DNA of 64,000 nucleotides from Styela clava (lineage: Eukaryota > Chordata > Ascidiacea > Stolidobranchia > Styelidae). The DNA lies in the NCBI RefSeq assembly GCF_964204865.1, contig NC_135259.1, forward strand, positions 3,658,001-3,722,000. The letters run 5' to 3'. The notes under the pieces are model-generated. The model was not told the origin of the DNA, made no database searches, and worked only from the letters and a program-made list of their open reading frames with translations. Within the stretch, counting starts at the first letter, position 1. The number at the start of each line of letters is the position of its first letter. Made by a program: the position numbers and the translations under genes. Positions 1 through 13,173 of the stretch are shown here, piece after piece.

Positions 1-81
1 CTTCTACCTCGAGCGACATGAGCTGTGCGACATGCCTCATTCTTTAGAAAGCTGCCTGTTTCAGCAACAACACTTGGACTC

Positions 82-2581
82 ATGGCGATAAAGATTTGGG
101 ATTGTATGAATATGAGATGGAAAGTGCTGGCTAGCTTATCTTTTTTAGTACTTCTCGTGTTTTATACTCGTCAACATCGAAACGTTGTTGTAAAAGACGC
201 ACAATTGTATCCGAACGCAAATAAGATAGTGTTTATTTTAACTAATCAAAGGTCAGGATCGTCATTTTTTGGAGATCTCTTCAATCATAACGAAAAGGCT
301 TTTTATATGTTTGAACCGCTATTACCATTCCTCCCGAGCTGCGAAAACGAGGAGGTACAATTGCAAGTTTTAAAAAATATTTCGCTATGTAACTATAAAA
401 ACTTGACCGAAAAATATACTGAAGCATTTCTAACTCAAACACGCAGTTCGAAACCAGCGGAACTGTGCGGGAAAGAAGGCGTGTGTTTTAGTGGGAACCT
501 CGAACCCGCACTCAACAGGTATGCTTCATTATGTTACGCAACTCGATCAAAAAAGCTTGGAAGGCGTTCTACTCAAAGTCGTCTGTTTGATCGCAGATCA
601 GCTGTTTGTGGGTTTCCATTAAACATGGAGCTTTGGTCACAAGTATGTCGACAGGCAGAGCTTTTGGCCTTCAAGATTATACGCGTTTGTTCACTTGCAT
701 CATTTAAAGACATTGCTCGACATCTAACTCAAAAAGGATATGATGTTCATATTATTGAACTTGTTCGCGATCCAAGGGCTGTTGTGAATTCGGCAATAAA
801 ATTGGAACTTAAAGCAAATAGAATAAGCCGAGCTGCTAATTATCTATGCACACGGCTGAGAACGAATTTTGATCTTGCCGAAAAAGGAAACGTTTTAGGT
901 AAATGCTCGCCTACTTCTATGTTCTTGAACCATTTTGTAATGTTCATAGCAATAAGGCTATAATGCCTCACATTTTAAATTATATTTTTTCAGATACTGA
1001 AAGTCATTTTATGAAAATCCAGTTGCCTCATGCCAGATATATGCGAGTACGATATGAAGACATAGCCATAGACCCAGTCGAAGGAGCCAAGCTGATATAT
1101 AAGTAAATATTTGGCATAAATGTGATTTTGCATAAAGCTTTGTATGTAACTAGAAAAATATTTTACGGGAACTCCTAATTTAACTTCACAGAGCATCTTG
1201 TAAATAGTGTATAGATAGATATATATAGATCTGGGGAATACGGGATCGATATTTTTGTATATTACGTTTTATAGCAGGAAACTAAGCAATATTATATTAT
1301 TTTGAATAAGATAGCGTAGATTAAAAGATTGAGTGTCCAAATGAATTTTGAGGCAATAATGATATTTTAATGTCAATAACATTGTATTACCAATGAAATA
1401 TGTAATTGAACAAAGATTTATTGTGAAGTAATCGTAGCGCAGAAAGTCGCTTGCAAATACCCAAACACCTTCTTTTGGTAGCAAGTTCAGTAACAATCAA
1501 TTAATAGAACAACTTATGCATACTAATATAAAAACGTCGATTTATTCCACGAAGTGCAATATATACGCACTGAGTTAACATATTGCTAGATAAAAAATTT
1601 TAGTTACTACTTATAATAGTGCAAATGTCTGTATACGTTTTATGAAACGTTTCACACATTCATTCACTCTCAATAAGACCCCAGAACAAGCATCATATTC
1701 AAGACACAATTTACAAATGTTTTCAATTTGGCATATTGCAGGACTAATATGTTATATGTTAGTTGAAGTTGTGAGCAGGCAGTTTGAACTCAAAATGACT
1801 GCTAGCTACTAATATATATATTATTTGGGTAAACACAAAATTGTCATATTGAAGTTAGAATTAGCTGTGGGGTCACCTGAGGCTCTACCTTTTAATTGGC
1901 TTTTTCCATTTTTGAGCATTTTTCAAAGACCCGTTCTCGAGAAAACGCTTGAAAATATATTCCAATTTATAAGACAATGACTGCCCATTAGAGGTATAAA
2001 ACCAAGTTCAAATGCATTGATCATCAAGTAGCACCTGTATATTTGTGTGAGAGGTTTTATTCTGTACTGTCATTCTATACGGTTCTATTTTCATATTAGC
2101 AACATTGGATTGGAATTACCACAAGATGTAAAAGAATGGGTGGACGAGACTTCGATGAATCCGTTACTAAAGATAAAAGAACTGCAACATACCGTACGAA
2201 ATCTTGCAATTCCGGAATCGGTAAGATGAAAGTCAATATCTAAATTTTGAAACTCCTATGAAACAATCAATTTCTGATTCTTCAATTCCGAGCGACACGT
2301 GACTAACTGGTAGTGATAGAATTCAAGTGAATATAATATGTTTTTTTTTTCAGGATCGAATTCGCGCCAAGATCAAACTTGAAAAGTTGTTGAAAGAATC
2401 CAATGATCCATACGGGACAGTTCGTAATTCAAGTCAAATTATTTCGAAGTGGAGAAAACAATTGCCAATGGATATGATACATCACGTTCAGGACAAATGC
2501 AAAGACGTTATGGACAGACTAGGATATAAATTATTACACACAACTGAAGAACTTAATGATTTGTCAATAAAACTTTGGTAA
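82..2581 (+). CDS. Carbohydrate sulfotransferase (GlcNAc/Gal 6-O type), 4 exons
   Basis: Predicted Golgi type II membrane enzyme that moves sulfate from PAPS to a sugar 6-hydroxyl on glycans. Exons 82-898, 994-1102, 2100-2220 and 2354-2581 join in frame (phases 1, 2, 0) with GT/AG borders to give about 424 residues, normal for the CHST family. After a short cytosolic tail, a hydrophobic anchor lies near residues 15-28. The 5'-phosphosulfate loop reads NQRSGSSF (residues 55-62) and the 3'-phosphate site LVRDPRAVVNSA (from 227). Exon 3 carries the family-like segment GLELPQDVKEW. The ATG at 82 is the first in frame; the frame is open further upstream without an ATG, so a 5' exon outside the window cannot be excluded. 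An AATAAA at 2566-2571 overlaps the last codons. The family is clear from the motifs; the exact member and acceptor sugar cannot be told. Confidence 0.9.
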
Positions 2582-4880
2582 AAAGAAATACAATACACTA
2601 TATATCAAAAATTATATTTTATTAGTTTCAAGCTTCTATACAAATACAATTTACTCAATGAATGAGATAATTCTTTTAACAAAGCAGTTCACATATATCG
2701 CGACAACTCCGGTGTAAACGCCAGTTATATAATGTCGATACATGAAAGGCATTTTATATGAAACTCACTCTGTTGGTGAATAATGAAAAAGGAGCATAGT
2801 CTTATGGAGATATATAGATAGTGGTCAGAAATCGGAACCTTTGCCATTGAGATTGAAAAATAGATCTTATCGCCGATCGAGTGGGAGGAAGAGGCGAGCA
2901 CGATTGTTAGTTCTGTATTAGTGTATATTAAGGATGCATATGGCCTTCATGAAGGTTTTAGATGCGTTAATAGATTAATGAGTATGAATGGATGTATTGG
3001 GATTAGTCACATTCGGTAAGACGGGAAACAACGATCTTTGGTCCGTTTTGCACTTTTCAGTAATCACCGAACTCTGTGAAACAATCGTACTAGGAATAGT
3101 TTGAATAATTCAGCGCAATCAGTGGTTCATTATTTACCATATATACATAGAATATATATTGTAAGGAAGCAAAACTGGTATTTAGGGGTGAAGGGATATA
3201 CGAGAAACCAATAGGCCTACTGGTTATCTATCATCGACATCTGCGAGTAAGCCTAACAGTTATTGAATATAGCATAAAAATTCAAACAATGACTATTAAA
3301 ATAAATAAAGTAAATCAGTGTTTCTCGAACTTCTTTTCTGCCAGCGCCCGCTAGGCGACTTTTTAACCAGCAAACGCCCCCCTGACAAATACTTTATTCT
3401 CCATTTATCATTAGTATAATGTGGAGGTTGAGCCTAGTGAAATACCACCAGTTTGATAATATCTAGCTTCATTTCAGTCAAAAAGAGTCTTGAGTCTAAT
3501 CTGACACTGTTGAGAAAATCTCTCTTGATATGTAAAAGTGCGGTCACTGCACTAAATAGTACACGCTCTACCATGAATGAGCTGGCAAGAGCAATAAAAA
3601 AAACTTTTGATCCGATCTCACACGTGGGGATATTTCAATTTGATTCTGTTGCTAAAGAGATCGAACACTGAAAGACTGAACATGGGTTTGAAAGTATAAA
3701 TCCAATGATAGGGGTGCATTTTCGCTTCTGGACATTCAGGGTTATCTAGAAAACGAAAACTTCTTAACTATCTCCAAAAAACCTATTTAATTTTATTTGC
3801 GCTTGAACTTCTGTTTGCGTTTGCTTATACTCAAAAGTTTGGCAAATTTTTCAACCACTCACTTAGTTTGCTGCTGAAGCGCACTTTCTGCTGTCAGGAC
3901 ATGGAAATGAAAGAGTTCAAACGGTGAATACAGAACATGATTTCCTGAGAGAAGAGTCGGAAATGACATCTAGTGGGCACCTTAATTATCGGACTAGACC
4001 TCTCAGATTCTGATAGGTAGGGTGTTCGAAGGGCAATTTGTATCAGAACAATCCTCAAACGATTGGTGAACTAAAGGCTGGCTGCAATTGCAAAAATAAA
4101 TATAGAGAAATATCCAAAGATAAGTGATTGACAATGTTGCAAAAAAAATGCAATTGCCGAGGAGGGCATTTGAAACATATTCTATGAACAACATATTTTT
4201 TGTGCAAAACGTCCTAGATTTTTCGACACTTTTGGGTACAAACAGACGTACAGGTGTAGACAAAATGAAATGATTCATTCCATTTTCGTAGAAGTGATTG
4301 AGAAGTTGATGGTTCCATTTTTTAGGGACCACGCTCTATAATATACTGTTTTTAAAGTAATTCAGTATTCGTATTTTGGGGAATTTCGGGATTTGCTAAG
4401 TGAAAGGACATTGAACTTAATTGAAGAGCGAGTGTTGTGTTCATGCACGGATGCGTGCATTTTTTCAATGTGCGCTTTATGTCCGTTTTGTTTTTCACAA
4501 GGATATTACCATAGTATATTAGTTTTTACCTTGCTCTGAAGAGGAGTCTCACTTGAGTTGAAGTAAAAGCATGTGCGAAAGTGTATTCAATATTTACAAC
4601 AACGGTCTCACTTATGATCCCGATCTCGCGTAGGCAATAATTTGATGCGGAATACAAAAATTTGTAATTAGCATTACTTGACATTTCTCCGCGAAGTCTC
4701 AATAGAATCAGGAGTACCAAAATTTGATCAGAGTGGTCAATGATGGGTTTCTGTCAAAATGTGAACAAGCATTATTTTGCGCACAGCACTTTTGGAAAAT
4801 ACGAAATGATTTGATTGTGGACGACGGCTTGATATTATATATTGTCAGTATATATGTGTAGTTTCCCGAGGGTCAAGAAA
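2582..4880. other. Intergenic; possible decayed hAT end at 3316
   Basis: No supported gene. At 3316 the sequence CAGTGTTTCTCGAACTTC has the form of a hAT-superfamily terminal repeat (CAG-G-TTCTC-AAC type), but no matching inverted end or 8-bp target duplication was found downstream, so at most this is one broken end. Short open frames at 3453-3671 (+) and 4003-4332 (-) resemble no family I recognise and are probably chance. Confidence 0.35.
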
Positions 4881-4882
4881 GG

Positions 4883-5125
4883 AAACTATTTCGACATCGA
4901 CTCTACGACGCGCATCAGGGCAATTTCTGTATGAAAAAGCGTTCAAGACAAACTACTTATTGGCCCAGAATGATGAATAGACGATTCACTAAATTGAACG
5001 TGACTGACACAGAACAACAACAAATGGGCCAGACCGACTTGCCCGTTCTTGATGCTCCTCGGAGGAGTGCGAGAGAAAGAATGTTTTCCTTGCCAGAGTC
5101 TACGCAAAGAATATCTCTACTATAG
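4883..5125 (+). pseudogene. Ty3/gypsy-type integrase zinc-binding fragment
   Basis: A short open stretch reads LYDAHQGNFCMKKRSR followed by QTTYWPRM. This matches the pattern L-x-x-x-H-x-G-x-x-x-M-K-x-x-(A/S)-R-x-x-x-Y-W-P-x-M found at the start of the H2C2 integrase zinc-binding domain of Ty3/gypsy-type polyproteins. The two cysteines that should follow are absent, and no reverse transcriptase, protease or LTR was found nearby. The remaining residues to the stop at 5123-5125 are not integrase-like. I read this as a dead retrotransposon scrap; a small host protein derived from an integrase is less likely. Confidence 0.5.
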
Positions 5126-7025
5126 CAAAATGAAAAAAAAATGACATAATATCAGCTAGGATATATCAATGCTCAATCTGCTTCAAGCACTAGCCGAAGT
5201 CTTAAATTTTCAATATATTTTTTATTTCAAACTCATAACTAATTTTTCGGCTACAGAATCAATGATCCACAGCAGTGTAAGAATTAACATTTATGCAATG
5301 GAATAAACTTACCCTGAAGTAAACTCACAAAGTAGCCATTATCAGGAAAGTATTCAATTATGGTACCAAAATCTAAAAAATGACGATGGCCAGAAAACAC
5401 GAGGCATCATGCATGTTGAGTCCGCATAGCTGAGAAACAGAAACAAGAGCACCACTAGGGTTAGGTCAGATATCTATGTTTTTACTATCCTGATAACTGA
5501 TATATTCGTATGCTCATTGTTATAGAATTGATTTCACAAGATTTTTGTGGTGAATTACACACAAATCACGACACAGTTATATTGTAAACCTATGCACATA
5601 CACTTTACCAGCATATATATAAATGAAGTTATGAACACATCCCCATCAGCCTCACTTTCCCAACAAAATACCCGAATTTCCAAAACAGCGACAGCAAAAA
5701 ATAGTCACACTTCCAAAACCTTCAAAGCTTTTCAACCGAATTCGTTTACACTGTAAAGTTTACACAACCTTGATAATACTTCCAACCTAGCTTTATAAAG
5801 CGAATGCGCTTTTCTATTGCATAATAATCACATTAGTTTTGCATATTTTGTGATGTGATGAGGAAGTTCACTCCAGCATTTTACGGATGGCTAAAATATA
5901 GGCAAGGCGGTGTGTTGGAAAGTTGTTAATATATGCTCTTGGGGATGTGAGCCGCCACTTAACAAAAAATATCAAAACCGTGTCAATGATATCAGATAGC
6001 AAAATACATCTCGGTTAACCAGTTATCCGGATAATCCTACCTCAGGCAGGACCTTCCGCTATTTAATTTTCAGGAGCCATGCTCGTTTGCGACTATTTGT
6101 TTACTATATATACTGTAGTGTAGGCTAACGCTAGAATAAACATGAAATAAGATTTGTTCGATACGTTTGACAACTGAACAATCTTAACCCCAGTTTAGCA
6201 CGGTAAACTGTCCACAGCTACTAGACTACAGTCACTCTTACCCAGTTTAGACCTTTAGGGATAGTAACACGTGGTTTAGTAACACGTTAATAAACGATAA
6301 AGAAGTTTGGCGAATGGGGCCCATATTTAATTACCGAAATTCACGTCGCAACATACCTTTCCCATATAATCCATCAGATCGCTCATCAAAGAAGCCGTTA
6401 TCAAACTTTAAATATATATAGGTCAATTTCAGTGACAAGACTCAATTGTATTTACACCAAAACAAAAGAGCTATAAAAATAGACAGCTGTCAACAAAAGA
6501 GTAATATGAGATCATGAACGACATTCATATCAAGGCACATCGCTCTGCAGCTTAGCAATTTGACAATAAGCCCATCATTAACTGTAGTTCTAGCACAATT
6601 CATATTACAAAATTCGTTGACAACTGTTCGTATATAAAGTATATAGAGATCATGAAGGTATCACTGTACTGCATAATTGAAAAGTAAAAAAGGATGCATA
6701 TTAATATGTATCTAAAACAGACGTGAAAATAGATGATATAAGTCTAGTTGTTTATTCAAATAACTGACGTGAAAGAAGAAATATTAAATGCACTGAAAAT
6801 TCATATATGAATTATGCAAGAATAATTAAACAAGTTATTTTTCTTGAAACAATTTATCGTTCGATAATACTATAGATTCAATTGCAAAATTTTATATTAA
6901 GTCATTGCAAGAAATTCTTTGCAAACCATTTTGAAGAATTTTTGAAAATTATAGTTTCGAAACCTAATTTAAAACAAAATTATTTTAATGCAGTACAGTA
7001 ACACAAATGAATCAGTTTTCTACTA
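5126..7025. other. Intergenic, nothing recognised
   Basis: AT-rich sequence without a credible coding frame, RNA gene or paired inverted repeat. The frame at 5547-5756 is low-complexity Thr/Ser/Asn-rich and is probably not coding. Confidence 0.4.
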
Positions 7026-7919
7026 TCAGCTATTTGATTCCTTCTCTGTGTAGGGAGGAGGAGGATTGTATCCTGCTCCATAATATTCATTGCTTTGCTG
7101 TTTCTGGGCAACACTTGGAACTTGTTGCCCCGAAAGTGAGCAAGATCGTGGAGCTGTAAAACAATCAGTGTTAAAACTCTGTTGGGCAGGGCTGAACTAA
7201 AACCTCATATACAGCAATATTCTAAATCTTTGAAAATACAGTTGGGAACTTCACTCTTTTGTTTTTGACTGGAAAAATTTATAAGATTTTCGAGGTAAGT
7301 AGTCGATTCAATGTGTAACATGGAACTTTATGAATAAATGTGTTTCAAAGGCATCAAAATTATTATACCAGGCTATTCGAGATCCATGCATCTAGCCTTA
7401 AAATTGAATACAACAAATATAAATGTTGAAATTTGTTCTTAACTATTTGAGTATTACCCTAGTCTCCATGCATGATATTTTATTAAAACAACTAATGGAA
7501 TCGTAATTGTTATTTGGAAATCAATGAAGACCTTTGAAACACTGCTAAAGACGAAGTAACATATTATATCTTTGGCGAAAAAATCCACGTATCCTCATAT
7601 GGATAGTTTTCATATATCATAACACTTGTAAAGTTTATATACTTTTTGAAATTTAAAGTAAGGTTATTAGATTCGGGCCATTAAATTATGACCTCAACAA
7701 GTACATCAACCGAAGTCTACTGAAATAGTCATGTAGCAATAAATCGATAATTATTGATTAGCCTTTCACAGTTTAATATGCGATACAGAATCACAATTAG
7801 CGCATACAGTTAGCAGTCACAAAATCAAATTTAATAATTGCACAAAAAATAATGCACACCATTCTTTTCCTCTTCCTTGTTATCGACGCATCGCATCCAT
7901 CGACAGATGGCACTGCACG
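7026..7919 (-). CDS. Partial gene: last two exons of a PPxY-tailed (probably membrane) protein
   Basis: Two exons on the minus strand join in frame. The penultimate exon (7919-7860, 60 bp) encodes CSAICRWMRCVDNKEEEKN. The terminal exon (7153-7026) encodes PRSCSLSGQQVPSV and continues to the tail GYNPPPPYTEKESNS and stop TGA. Acceptors (TTTTTTAG, TTTTACAG) and the donor G|GTGTGC fit, and the phase matches (one base carried over). A cysteine- and base-rich segment followed by a PPPPY motif resembles the cytoplasmic tails of Shisa/CYYR1/WBP1-type single-pass proteins, whose PPxY binds WW domains; that assignment is inference. Upstream exons were not identified. The penultimate exon lies inside the 9.3-kb tandem unit and recurs at 17167-17226; the terminal exon is outside it. 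Confidence 0.5.
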
Positions 7920-8959
7920 CTAAAAAATAAATAAAGGTATGAATTATGAAAAGATTTCTCATACTTGACCCAGTGACAGAGAGACGACTGATAAGAAGGG
8001 GTGATATGGCAAATAACCGCCTTGATTAGGAGTACTTTTCTAGTACCTTCCATTTTAACCATGGTTTCTTAATCAGTTGACCAGACCTGTTTCTCAGGTA
8101 TTGGACATCCCCATGATTTGGGCATATTTATGTTTCTTTGTCATTTTGTCTTGAAAAGTGAAAATTGAAAATAACCTTTCGAATGTACATATGTACAAGA
8201 CCATATTACAATTAAAATGCAAAATTAATTCTGTAATTGGTAACTGTATTAAAGAAATATTATACCATAAATATTTACTCTAGCATGATGATGATATATA
8301 TACCTGTATTGAAATAAAAATTTATTTATAAATATTTCAAAAAAGTATGAATAAATGCCAACTTTTTTCAGAGCACAATTCTATTCAAAAGGAGGTGTTA
8401 AAAGATAGCAAACATCAAAATTTTTAGGTCTTCTCTATAAAAAAGAATATCCAAACTGGGTGAACTCGTTATTCAAAAAACCACAACCCGAAAAGTCGAA
8501 AATTACAAAGTCAATAATTTATTCACACGAAAAAATTATTGCAGAAAGACATCATGAGCTTATGCATGTATGTATGTATTTATTCGTCTATTAAAAGCAA
8601 AAACACAGGAGTTAGTAAATATCAACATTAAAGAGACACAAGACCATACTATTCTAAAACACATGAACGTGTAACTCTTTTTCAAGTATCAGACTTTTTA
8701 ATTGAGCCCATGGCACAGTAGTCTACACACAAAAAATAATTCGCAGGTTGCTGTTAACTACATCAATCTGTCAATTTTACCGTACTGGTATAAAAAAAAG
8801 ACTACCGGTACTGTGATTGCCGTACGGTAGGCCTATATTCAGATATTGGGATAATTGTCAAACTTTTAGTTTTAGTTTGTCAAACTTTTAACTACAGAAC
8901 AACTGACACCTGAGCTGTCATTTTGTCCTGAATCAGTGAGAGGGTTTAATTCAGTTAAC

Positions 8960-9050
8960 ACTACAGGTACCGGTACCGTGCTTGTGTCTGTTTGTAGTAC
9001 CGGTACCGGTACCGTAACATACCGGTATCGGTACCGTCACCGTACTCACC
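8960..9050. repeat. ACCGGT-rich cryptic repeat (copy at 18267-18357)
   Basis: A cluster of GGTACCGGTACCG-like overlapping palindromes, preceded by scattered copies at 8780-8835. Every block is a small self-complementary word, so the stretch can fold back on itself in many registers. It is not a regular array. Confidence 0.6.
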
Positions 9051-9567
9051 GTCGATTATTAATCAGCACATCTTCCTGTCTTCACAACAATGCTTGTAGT
9101 ATTCAATTGAAAATTCGAAAGCCAACAGCTCAACCTTGTAGGCTACACGACTATTAGATCCTGAGGTCTGTATATCCTGAAACCAGATAAACAAACCACC
9201 TCAATGCACAAATACGGAAATGGTTTGTGTTTAGATTTGAGCGAACAAAGCCCGATATCTGCCGAATCATTGTATGTCACGTGACCAATTTAGCAATATC
9301 GGATAGGATAGGATTTATATAATTTATTCCGGAGGTAACAACTGACAACCGATAAGCCGGCTTGGCGAACCACGATTTCTCGTCCGGTTTAACTGTATTG
9401 AAAAGTGTATCGCTATTTAACATCTGTCTACTGAACATATCATTTACCGATTTTGCATTTATCGATTTATCATATTTATTTGCATCATTTAACATGCTAC
9501 GATAGACATTTCTCGTAAAAATCAAACGTATTAATCGAGTGTTACGTCAGAGCAATGACATTAAACT

Positions 9568-10815
9568 TACGCCTTCCGTAATTTCTTCTATAGTACTAAC
9601 AAAAGTTGATGAACCAAATATAACACAGGTGCAGTGAGTTACCCGTAATCCTCATTTTCCAAAGCTGTTTTAAGTATGTCTGGCGTGTTTTGTGCCTTTT
9701 TACAAATAAGATCGCTTATGCAATCTTACGCTGGGAAGTTTTAGTTTTTTTCCTCAAGCCCTGCAGGATGTGGGGGCCATACACAACTCTACCGGAGGGT
9801 CAAATGTCTTTGCATGCCTCCATAGGTTGTTTTTCTATTGCAAACATTTAAGGAGTACTCTAATTATATTTCTTGGAATCACACTGTCACTGATATGTCG
9901 CCAGACTTCTGATATCTCCCCTTCTGCTATAGTTGTCCTGTGAATAAATAATAGGAAATTAAGATTAGACGAATAGTTGAAAGTTTTGCTTCATGTCGGC
10001 TTAATTTCTTGATTGATATACTTACTATTTCCGCTATTACCTCTTGTGCTGCAGGAGTCTCACAATGCTTAGACAGGTTTGTCCACAACTTTCACATATG
10101 AAGAAAGAGAGGAGATTTATTAATTTTCGTTAAGAATAAATAAAGCAGTCTATATGGTTTAGAATGGAAAAGCTAATAAATTCAATATCTCATATTTTAC
10201 TGAATTTGGTATATAAACCAACTAATAAAAGGGTTTAGTCAGAAAATTACAAGCATTCGCGGCTCCAAATACTTGAGAGATCAGACTATACAAGATAGAC
10301 CGGTATGAGTGAAATGTTAGGTGAACTTGTTAACACTTTGATTCAATACGCAAATATAAGTGAATGCGCAATAGTATATTACAATGAGCAGCAATCAACA
10401 ATGAGTAAATATCCTCACTGATTAAAAGAATCTAACTGGAGGTGCAGGAACTATTTGAAACCATAAGGAGTAAGTAAATATGTAATTTCGGCAAATGGGC
10501 AACTACGTACCGTACTGAATTAATAACTTCGTAGTCTTTGACAAAGGCTGTCTTTCCCACATGTACTTAACAGTGCGATGCCCGGGTGTGATATACCACA
10601 ATAGTATTTACCTTACCTTTTTCCGATTTCTTTTTACCTTAACTTTCCAAAATATCATTAAAATCGACAACAGCTGTCGAAGCAGGCACGAACACCATTC
10701 GTGCTACGCCTTGAAAGCAGCACACATCCGCTCGTTTTCGTCTCGTCAAGTATGTGCATTGGAGCGTGCTATCCAATACGATCTTCGGACAAAAATGCCG
10801 GAGTTGCGCATCATG
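9568..10815. repeat. Internal repeat A, uninterrupted copy (also 18875-20122)
   Basis: 1,248 bp that recurs inside the same 9.3-kb unit at 13174-15254 with scattered substitutions, so this duplication is older than the tandem one. The second copy is split by the 833-bp insertion. On the minus strand A contains short exon-like pieces. One reads CESCGQTCLSIVRLLQHKR (zinc-knuckle-like CxxC), ending at a donor near 10040; the next reads TTIAEGEISEVWRHI after a TTATTCACAG acceptor near 9940. No complete gene could be built from them. Confidence 0.85.
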
Positions 10816-10915
10816 ACAACATAATAGGCAACTCTGACGTCACTCCATAAGACTACAGGCGAAAGATTGTATTTCATGATACGCTCCAATGCACATATTT
10901 CTCGTCGCCTTTCGC
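10745..10915. repeat. Imperfect inverted repeat around ATGTGCATTGGAGCG
   Basis: The stretch GTATGTGCATTGGAGCGT at about 10750-10770 is mirrored on the other strand at about 10875-10900 (ACGCTCCAATGCACATAT). Both arms sit next to CGTCTCG/CGAGACG-like sequence. Repeat A ends inside the loop. The structure could be a fold-back end; a copy is present in the second tandem unit. Confidence 0.45.
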
Positions 10916-12104
10916 GTCCGTTTTCCGCTCGCTTTTGCTACTCGGCGTCTTTTTTACGTGTAGTACCTGCCTTTTTGCGCCTGTAACGAAACAAAATAAT
11001 CTCTATATCTAAGAAGTTTTGCTCACTTGGAAAGCTGGAATGGCAGGCAAGCTGTAAAGAGCAATTTTGGACATCATAGACTTTTTTTTTATCAGTGAAG
11101 ATTACAAACGCGATAGCGGAAAGATTTGTGTGGAACATTTTGCAGATAATGACAAAGTTCAAAGTTAGTAATTTTAATGTTTGCGCTTAATCATTGAAAT
11201 TTCATTTAAAGAGGGTGTCATACAAAACTGTGCTGTGATACAATTCCATAACACAAAGTCTGCACCTATCGAACTTGCTTTTGTAGTTGAATTTATTAGA
11301 CATATTACATATTCAGTTAATCGTAGGTAACATTGCTGGTACATAATGCATCGTAGATAGGTTTGTTTAAATTTAGGAATTTAGTTCATAGCCCACTAAT
11401 TAATATTATCTTCTATGCAGGAGGTTGCAGAGCTGAATTCAACTTGCAGCCTTACCGATCACCTGACGATGCTCATTTAGTTTGGCTCGAGCAAGTCTTC
11501 TTGAAATGCTTGTGTGGATGGAAAGTGGAAACTACCTATAATTTTTGCCTTTCTCCGATTTTGGACAAATTTATTCTGAGGCATTTCGCATAAAATTCTT
11601 ATTGATTGTTGGCTGTTTATAATTCCTATTGATTGTGAATTCTGATTATAACAAAGAGTTAAAAAAAATTTTACCTAATTTACTGGCACCTTTTTCTTGT
11701 CAATACTCCAAGCTGAGGTAATAAACAAGACATACATTTATGTCATCTGGAAGCAAAATATGCACACTAATTAATAGTTTGGCACATTGAGATAATACAT
11801 CATGACAGAAAATACAAGTTAAAGATATGTATGACCATCACATGGTAATTAAAATTATAAAAAATTAATAGGGGCTGTGGAGTATGAAAAGTTCAAGACA
11901 AAGAAAGGAACAAATGTTCATAGCTCATGAACTCTCAATTTTGCCTCCATTGCTTTGTGAAGGCCAATATATTTCGAGTGGCTGAATTGGTTTACCTTTA
12001 TGATAGCAACGATTTTGTATTTAATATAGCAAGATTATGATTATTTCAATTTAATTGAAGTGATATTATTTCCCAAAGCAATGCTTGAATCGTCTAGAAT
12101 AGAT
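10816..12104. other. Unique part of the unit, no gene recognised (copy at 20123-21411)
   Basis: Contains a perfect TGACGTCA palindrome at 10836-10843. A possible short exon follows a CTTCTATGCAG acceptor at about 11419, but its frame closes soon and matches no family known to me. Confidence 0.3.
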
Positions 12105-13115
12105 CAGTGGTTCAAACTCATGGGTTTTCGAGAGCCGCATTGCGATTTGGAAATTGTAAAAAGGGCCGCAAACAGTTTTTGATAATGTATACTTGAAAGA
12201 TATTTTTAAGATAGTTTTAGTTTGTGACATATATTGTGATGCAACTAAACAGTTGGATTAAGTTTTATTATTTTCTTCAATTTCAAATGCAATTACATAT
12301 TGAGATTTGCATTCCACTATTATTGCAACATTTGCAAGTTACTGTAATTATTATAAAAAATCATAAAATGTCACAAGCATAGTAAGGCCAGGCTGAAATG
12401 ATTTTATAGTACCAACTCTAAATAACGAGGCCACATGATCATGGGTTAATCTGGATCTTTGCAAATGTTTAATTATTCCAGTAATGCAAAAAAAGTTACT
12501 TTCATCATTTCATGTATAGATCAGTAAAAAAAAAATGACAGATTTTTTCGACAAGACATTTCGCACCACATTGCGTGGCATAGGATTGCTTGAATTATTA
12601 TTGATATAGATTTTTAGTAACCAAGTCGTTGTATAATTATATTAATATACAAACACATGGAAATTTTCTGTTCGAAGTTGGTCTTCGAATTTGTCATATT
12701 GACTGCTGAGCTTATTGTGTTTTTTCATTGTATTGATGGAAATATGACAAATTAAACAATGTGCTTCAAAATTTTGTGGAAAGCAGAAATATTGCAACTC
12801 CCATTTTCTTCGAAAATGCCACTTTCTTCATGTACTTTGCGTTTGATTTAATCACTCAAGTGTTTTATTCAAGTATTCTTTTGCTAGCTTGATGTGTATT
12901 CTTAATTGGGTCAAAATGTGGACAAAAAAAATTAATATTCCAAAACTACTTTCAGTAAATTGTTTTCTGTGTGGATAATCAATCTCACTTTAAAAGGTTT
13001 GAAAAATCTATTACATTTAGATAAAAAAAAAACTTCCAAAATACTATTACAATTATTGTTAAGCGTTCGAGGGCCGCACTGGAAGTTCTCTGGGGACGCG
13101 AGTTTGAGATCCCTG
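12105..13115. mobile_element. Non-autonomous hAT element, 1.0 kb
   Basis: Left end CAGTGGTTCAAACTC and right end, read on the other strand, CAGGGATCTCAAACTCGCG are hAT-type terminal inverted repeats. Both lead into GGGCCGCA/GAGCCGCATTG-like subterminal words. Flanking octamers GAATAGAT and GTCTAGAT agree at six of eight positions, fitting an aged 8-bp target duplication. No transposase frame remains. Confidence 0.75.
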
Positions 13116-13173
13116 GTCTAGATTGAAGTTGTCCAAAAAATATATGATAGTATTTTATCATGAATGATGATTA

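Noticed and set aside
10561-10824. 87-98-residue frames starting MYLTVRCPGVIYHN (four copies)
   Set aside because: They persist because the DNA is duplicated; they diverge at the end of repeat A and show no motif or codon bias on either strand.
11010-11162. THAP-domain-like fragment (KICVEHFADND) on the plus strand
   Set aside because: Only a few residues fit; the CxxC part and the rest need several frame changes, so it falls below what I would annotate.
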